Of a stretch of DNA of 64,000 nt, positions 59,187 to 64,000 are shown one piece after another. A program made the translations under genes and the position numbers. Position 1 is the first letter of the stretch. Every line of letters begins with the position of its first letter. The notes under the pieces are model-generated. The model had not been told where the DNA came from. It did not search any database and saw only the letters and a program-made list of their open reading frames with translations. Location: positions 2,912,937 to 2,976,936 of the forward strand of contig CAXIPT010000008.1 in assembly GCA_964030475.1 (NCBI GenBank), read 5' to 3'. The DNA comes from Tethya wilhelma. Its lineage: Eukaryota > Porifera > Demospongiae > Tethyida > Tethyidae.

Positions 59187-61361
59187 TTATTTGGAAATTA
59201 ATGTTAAGCGTTGGTCAAGTGACCTTTGAACTAGTTTTGATTCCAAACGTATAAAGACTACCAATGCTTTCAAAGTGTCGTTGAATTGAATAGCATTGTT
59301 AAGTTTGAGAATCTGATCATTTGTAAAGCAATAGTGTACTTGCAATGTTTCAAGTGTTTGATTATTCCGGAGTAGTTCTTCCAACAATGATACTTCGTCG
59401 CTACTAGCATTGTAGGATCTGACATAAACGTAAAAGTACTTCAAAGAAGAATTCCTGCACAAAGCAGTAACAAATGAACCAAACAAGGTTGAGGACAAAC
59501 CAAATATTTTCAATGTGGTTAGGTTGCTGTTTTCTGCTAGTAATTTGATGGCCTTTCTATTTTCAGTACAGATGTTTGTAAAAACTGCACTCTCCAAGGA
59601 GGATGGTGAAAGCACAGTGTTCAACATTTCTACTGTGGTTTCAGATGGCATGTCTTTGTCACCAATCGTCAATGAAGTTAGACTAGAAGAAGGTGATATC
59701 AAACAAGACAAAGCTTTAATATCAGCACAACCAATGGTAGTATAAGATACATTGAGAACTTGCAAATGGTTCAGAAGAGACAATGCATGGAGGAGTTTTA
59801 CTAGTCCACCCACACCTGCTGTGTTGAAGCTAATATCAAATTCAACTAAGTTCGTAATAAAAGGGATAATGTTAGCAAGTTGATCAAAAGCTATTGAACT
59901 TGAACAACCTCCAACAAGACAAAGATAAGTCAGGTTTCTGTTTTCTTCTACCAGGGTGACAGCTTCAAAATTCCAATTCAACACTGTGGCACTCTCCAAT
60001 GAGGATGGAGAGAGTATAGTTTTCAACAATGTCCCCATAGTTTTTGATGACATATTCTTGTCTCCAATCTTAAGTGATTTTAGACTAGATGAAGGTGTTA
60101 TCAAACTAGACAATGCTTCGATATCAGCATAACTAAAGTTAATGCAGTCATGAACATAAAGCGTTTTCAAATTTCTAAGAAGAGACAAAGTGCAAAGAAG
60201 TTTCACCAATCCACCATTACCAGCTGGATTAAGACTGATATCAAGTGTCTCCAAGTTGGTCATAAAGGGGATGAGGTCAGCAAGTTGGTGAAAAGCAGTT
60301 GAATTTAGATCACACCTTTTCAGCTTGAGTATGAGAATGTTTGGATATTCTTTTCGAATTGAGTTCTTACTTTTCAGAGCTGTACTATGACAAAACCCAT
60401 GTTTCAGCATCTCAACTAAAGTACCACAAAGAGACTTATTTCCATGAAAATTCAACTTCCATAGACAGCTACTGTTAGTCACACAAAAGCCCGCAGCATA
60501 GCAATCAAATGCAGAACTGTTTTTACCAGCTCGGAAAGAAATGATATCAGATTTCCCTAACACTGAGTCATAGTCTACTTTGTCTTGTGCTTCATACATG
60601 CACTGAAGCAAGAATGGTAATAATCTGCCATCAAAATATGTTCCTATTCTTGATTTAACCACTTCCCACCCAATTCCATGGAACCCATTCAGACCAGCTA
60701 CAAATCTCCAGACTACATTCCAGCCAGTAGTTTTACAATACATCTCAAACACACTCTGCTGATCAGCTGGCGGGAGCTGAGAAATGTGGAATGCAGCTAG
60801 AAACTCTTGAAGAGTCAGGTGCAAAAAGCTATGAGAGATTGAAGCCTTTCTTCCCATGTACAGCTCAGTTGGGGAATTCATAAAACCAAAATGAACGAAG
60901 TTCTTGGGAAGCTTATAAAAAATCACTTCACTTCTTTCAAGGCCATCAAAAGCTAACTTAGCCAATGAACTAAATGGCTCGAGTATCACCAGTGGAAGGT
61001 CACCTAAGCTTTCTGGCAGCTCCTCTGTTGATGGGTCCTCTTCATTTAACTGTCGTTGCAGTAGTGTCAAGCTTATCTCAACATAAAGTTGAGTCATGGT
61101 TTGAGGAATAAGCCTATTTGTTGTTCTATTATGGCTGTATGTTTCTGCAGTTATGGCAGAATTCAGTGGAATGTACATCATACTTCTGATAGCTGGATGG
61201 GTGGATATGTAGGTCAAGAAATCAGCTAGTACATCAGGCTGAGATGCAAAATAGGCCTTAGCATACTGCTCAATGGACTCTTGAGTAAAGCCTATCTGTT
61301 GACGTTTAAAGCCATAGATATTACACTCACATCTTGATGATTCTATCACTACTCTATTGTT
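59187..61361 (-). pseudogene. NLR-type protein, NACHT end plus leucine-rich repeats; 5' part missing
   Basis: Innate-immune NOD-like receptor fragment. The frame begins inside the NACHT ATPase: NNRVVIESSRCECN sits where the sensor-1 region with its SR motif is found, followed by GFTQESIEQYAKAYF and the helical/winged-helix part (SFLHLTLQEFLAAFHISQL). The rest (about 430 residues) is leucine-rich repeats with a clear internal duplication: the segment LADLIPFMTNLETLDISLNP and what follows recurs as LANIIPFITNLVEFDISFNT. Walker A and B and any N-terminal CARD or Death domain are absent. The frame is closed at 61362-61364 by TAG, 20 bases before the LTR of a BEL/Pao element. The first Met-like codon at 61349 is GTG, not ATG, so this is not a complete gene. 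It is either disrupted by the insertion or the 3' exon of a spliced gene; the acceptor upstream is poor. C-terminal stop TAA at 59187. Confidence 0.8.
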
Positions 61362-61383
61362 CTAACTCACACCCTCTGATATT

Positions 61384-61653
61384 GTTGGACACATGTTTAA
61401 TGTCTAGAGTCTATATCTAAATTGACTTGCTAGTCCAGTATTTGTACTAGTCAAACCAGTTTTTTGTGTGTGATATAAAAGCCAACCTTGAAGTGTTCAT
61501 CTCTTAATGTCATGTTATGTATGTATGTGAGTGTATCGCTAAGATGTTACAAGTTTGAAAGAAAGTTATTGTCATACAGTCAAGTAAACTAAGTACTCTG
61601 CACGACGAGCTAGCTGGCAAGCTGCATTCAGCTTGGCCACTGAGACAATAGCA
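61384..61653 (+). mobile_element. 5' LTR of a BEL/Pao retrotransposon
   Basis: The LTR starts TGTTGGACAC, a start common in BEL/Pao LTRs, contains a TATA-like GATATAAAAG near 61473-61480, and ends near CAATAGCA. A tRNA primer-binding site follows after eight bases. The 3' LTR is outside the window, so both ends are estimates. Confidence 0.65.
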
Positions 61654-61661
61654 AACATTTC

Positions 61662-61678
61662 TGGTCCTTCGAGCCGGA
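61662..61678 (+). other. Primer-binding site matching tRNA-Tyr 3' end
   Basis: TGGTCCTTCGAGCCGGA is complementary to the 3' end of eukaryotic tRNA-Tyr, which ends TCCGGCTCGAAGGA plus CCA. It lies just after the LTR, where minus-strand synthesis is primed. Confidence 0.75.
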
Positions 61679-61848
61679 TCCTTGGCTCTGTAGCCAGGGC
61701 TCAATCACTGATTGTTCTGTAATAATCAAGTTCCTGTGAGAGAATTAAGCTCTACAGTTGGAGAAGTTGCCTGTCAATTTCAAAGCGAATGTTGTAAAAG
61801 GACATCATTCAATATCATCTTATGAGCTCATGAACAATTAATTTTGAT

Positions 61849-64000
61849 ATGTCAAAGGAGGCAACTATTTCATCTCTCACCAAAAGGAGAGGAACAATTC
61901 GTTCTTCAATCACTCGTTTATCAAATCGGCTAAGCGTTATTGAGAGCAAACCTCCAAGTTCTGAAACTTTGGAAACTGCTCAACAAAGTTTAGAAAAATT
62001 AAATAGCTTACAAGCCGAATTCAAGGTTATTCATTTTGAATTAGTGGATTTATTTGATGATTCGAGTGCACTCGAAAAGCAACAGGAAGTATTTGATACT
62101 GTGGATGAACAAGTGGACGATACCAAGATTCGAATAAAAAAGATCATCCACAATTGCAAACTTGTATCAGACACACATACTTCCAAAGATGAATTGTTCT
62201 TTGCTACAAGAAAGCTCTCCTCAATCAAAGAAAGCATTGAATTTATCAAAGCAGGAATCTCATCCTTATCTGGAAAGAAGCAGGAGGAAATTCATATGAT
62301 TCATCAATATGAGGATGAATTCGCAGAAATAAAACGAGACCTCTCTCGTATGTATGATTTATTGTTGCAACTAAAACTGGAAGAGTCCCACGAGTTGTGC
62401 AGGCTTCATTCCTCACTCAAGGGAGAGATCTTCAGCTGCTTATTGAAGCTCAAAGGGTTATCACACAATGTTGCAAGTATTACAAGTGAAGCAGTTGAGT
62501 CAGGTGTAAGACTACCCAAATTAGACACTCCAAAGTTTGATGGCAATCTACTCAATTGGAGAGTTTTCTGGGAGCAATTTAAGATATCTGTTCATGACAG
62601 AAGTATACCAGACAATGAGAAACTGGTCTACTTGCAGAATGCTGTCAAGGATGGTTCTGCTAAAGGCGTAATTGAGGGTCTTTCAAGGTCAGGAGAATAC
62701 TACTCTGAAGCTATAGAAAGCTTGCGTGCTAGGTACGACAGACCACGCCTCATCCACCAAACTCATGTCAAGATGATCATGGATGCACCTGCACTCAAAG
62801 ATGGAAATGGTAGAGAGATTCGCTGTTTACATGATACAGTTCAACAGCACCTTCGAGCCCTCAAGGCTTTAGGAAATGAACCATCTGGTCCATTCGTCAC
62901 ATCTATATTGGAGTTAAAGCTGGACGATACTACAGCCTTTGAGTGGCACAAACATAGTCGGGAATCAGAAAATGTGCCACATTACACAGAACTTTTGAAG
63001 TTTCTTAACCTGAGAGCACAGGCTTCTGAGTCTCCAGCAGCAGACCAAAAAAGAAGTAAAGGTGACACTTTCCCTTCAAAGAGGGCTAGTCGAGGTTACC
63101 AGAAACCTCATGTCACTTCGCTAGTCAGCAACGTTTCTGACAATGCTTGCGTCATTTGTAAGGACAAGCATCCTCTTTATGTCTGCAGCCATTTCAAATC
63201 TCTTAATCGTGAGCAGAAAATGACTATCGTTAGAGCTAATAGTCTGTGTATGAATTGCCTAAAAGCAGGGCACATAGCCAAAGAATGTCGCTCTACGAAC
63301 CGTTGTCAAAAATGCCAAAAGACACATCACACTCTATTGCACCAATTTCAAGCAAGCCGAGGAAGTGTACCACTGCAACCTTCATCAACTAATCAAGGTG
63401 TAAATGCAAGCAACTCGGCTACTACTCAACCATTGACCGTTGAGCCTGTTGTGGCAAACACTGCAACCACAAAGTCGTTGATCACCTCTGATGTTCTGCT
63501 AATGACTTGTCGTGTCTTGGTTATTGCTCCTGATGGTTCTACTGTGAATGCTAGAGCCCTTTTGGACTCAGGCTCAACCATTTCATTCATTTCCGAGCGT
63601 GCAGCTCAAGCATTGAGACTTCCACGATCACAGCAGAAGGTCACAATCTGTGGCATAGCTGGTCTTACTCACAGAGATTCTGTGCAATCAGTGAGCACCT
63701 TCCTCGTGGCACCAACAAGTTCCATTCACAAAGATATCTCAGTTACGGCAATGATAGTCCCTCGAGTAACTTCAAATCTGCCTTTAAAAACATTGCGATT
63801 GGACACTGAATGGGAGCATTTGTCTGAGTTACCACTTGCTGATCCAGGTTTTGGTTCACCAGGCAAGATAGACTTGCTACTTGGAGTCGACATATTCATC
63901 AATGTATTACTCGATGGCCGGCGGTTTGGTCCACCTGGAACACCAGCAGCCTTACAAACAGTGTTCGGCTGGGTACTAGCTGGCGAAGTTGGTTCCAGTT
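61849..64000 (+). CDS. BEL/Pao retrotransposon polyprotein, Gag and protease part (runs off window)
   Basis: The frame is open from the ATG at 61849 to the window end (717 codons, no stop), so it has no internal breaks here. The first about 200 residues are coiled-coil, rich in Glu, Lys and Leu. The DUF1759 Gag region typical of BEL/Pao follows (about residues 220-380, beginning LPKLDTPKFDGNLLNW). Zinc knuckles come next: a CxxC start (CVICKDKHPLYVC) and a CCHC box CMNCLKAGHIAKEC near residue 468, then CQKCQKTHH. A retroviral-type aspartic protease (DUF1758) has its active site in LLDSGSTISFIS near residue 572. The start of the linker to reverse transcriptase (GVDIFINVLLDGRR) is reached at the edge. 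Reverse transcriptase, RNase H and integrase would lie to the right. The intact frame suggests a young insertion. Confidence 0.93.
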   Translation, partial: MSKEATISSLTKRRGTIRSSITRLSNRLSVIESKPPSSETLETAQQSLEKLNSLQAEFKVIHFELVDLFDDSSALEKQQEVFDTVDEQVDDTKIRIKKIIHNCKLVSDTHTSKDELFFATRKLSSIKESIEFIKAGISSLSGKKQEEIHMIHQYEDEFAEIKRDLSRMYDLLLQLKLEESHELCRLHSSLKGEIFSCLLKLKGLSHNVASITSEAVESGVRLPKLDTPKFDGNLLNWRVFWEQFKISVHDRSIPDNEKLVYLQNAVKDGSAKGVIEGLSRSGEYYSEAIESLRARYDRPRLIHQTHVKMIMDAPALKDGNGREIRCLHDTVQQHLRALKALGNEPSGPFVTSILELKLDDTTAFEWHKHSRESENVPHYTELLKFLNLRAQASESPAADQKRSKGDTFPSKRASRGYQKPHVTSLVSNVSDNACVICKDKHPLYVCSHFKSLNREQKMTIVRANSLCMNCLKAGHIAKECRSTNRCQKCQKTHHTLLHQFQASRGSVPLQPSSTNQGVNASNSATTQPLTVEPVVANTATTKSLITSDVLLMTCRVLVIAPDGSTVNARALLDSGSTISFISERAAQALRLPRSQQKVTICGIAGLTHRDSVQSVSTFLVAPTSSIHKDISVTAMIVPRVTSNLPLKTLRLDTEWEHLSELPLADPGFGSPGKIDLLLGVDIFINVLLDGRRFGPPGTPAALQTVFGWVLAGEVGSS

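Noticed and set aside
61349..61349. Using position 61349 as the start codon of the NLR
   Set aside because: The codon there is GTG within an open frame that continues upstream to a TAG at 61362-61364; the similarity starts inside the NACHT domain, so no true start is present.

Overview
The window looks like nuclear DNA of a non-bilaterian animal, most probably a demosponge. This rests on gene content: spliced metazoan genes (NUP54, GTF3A/TFIIIA, SPATA4, a paired-like homeobox gene) lie next to families that are expanded in sponges (an NLR with leucine-rich repeats, a TRAF-like zinc-finger protein without a MATH domain, a membrane-anchored multicopper oxidase) and a BEL/Pao LTR retrotransposon. 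The species assignment is inference; no marker gene fixes it.

Layout. Bases 1-32.5 kb are gene-poor and full of microsatellites. The 3' part of a plus-strand NUP54 gene spans 17.7-32.5 kb with introns up to 6.4 kb. Upstream of its first identified exon lie a 1.0-kb tandem duplication (1916-3945) and a pair of identical 659-bp direct repeats (5999-6657 and 8355-9013) that bracket an unrecognised 226-aa ORF. A paired-like homeobox gene (minus, 33.8-34.9 kb) and a complete nine-finger GTF3A gene (minus, 36.1-46.7 kb, 11 exons) follow. From 46.6 kb the density rises sharply: PLCXD-like phospholipase (plus), SPATA4 (minus, 7 exons), TRAF-like zinc-finger protein (plus), a single-pass membrane protein (plus), a proline-rich/LRR-like protein (plus) and a multicopper oxidase (minus). 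A foldback element then precedes a 5'-broken NLR (minus). The 5' LTR, primer-binding site and gag/protease part of a BEL/Pao element (plus) run off the right edge.

Relations between genes. GTF3A and the PLCXD gene start 114 bp apart, and SPATA4 and the TRAF-like gene 194 bp apart, so both pairs probably share bidirectional promoters. The SPATA4 side carries a near-perfect RFX X-box, as expected for a ciliary or flagellar gene. PLCXD and SPATA4 end tail to tail within 123 bp. The NLR reading frame is lost about 20 bp from the start of the retrotransposon LTR, which suggests that the insertion disrupted the gene.

The most unusual pattern is the dinucleotide arrays. Read on the sense strand of the enclosing gene, the long arrays are (TG)n or (CT)n. 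Two CT arrays form the polypyrimidine tract of a coding exon (NUP54 last exon, GTF3A exon 5), and a (GT)60-bp array begins nine bases inside a NUP54 5' splice site. All exon joins were read by eye from reading-frame continuity, splice consensus and recalled family sequence; no database search was possible.
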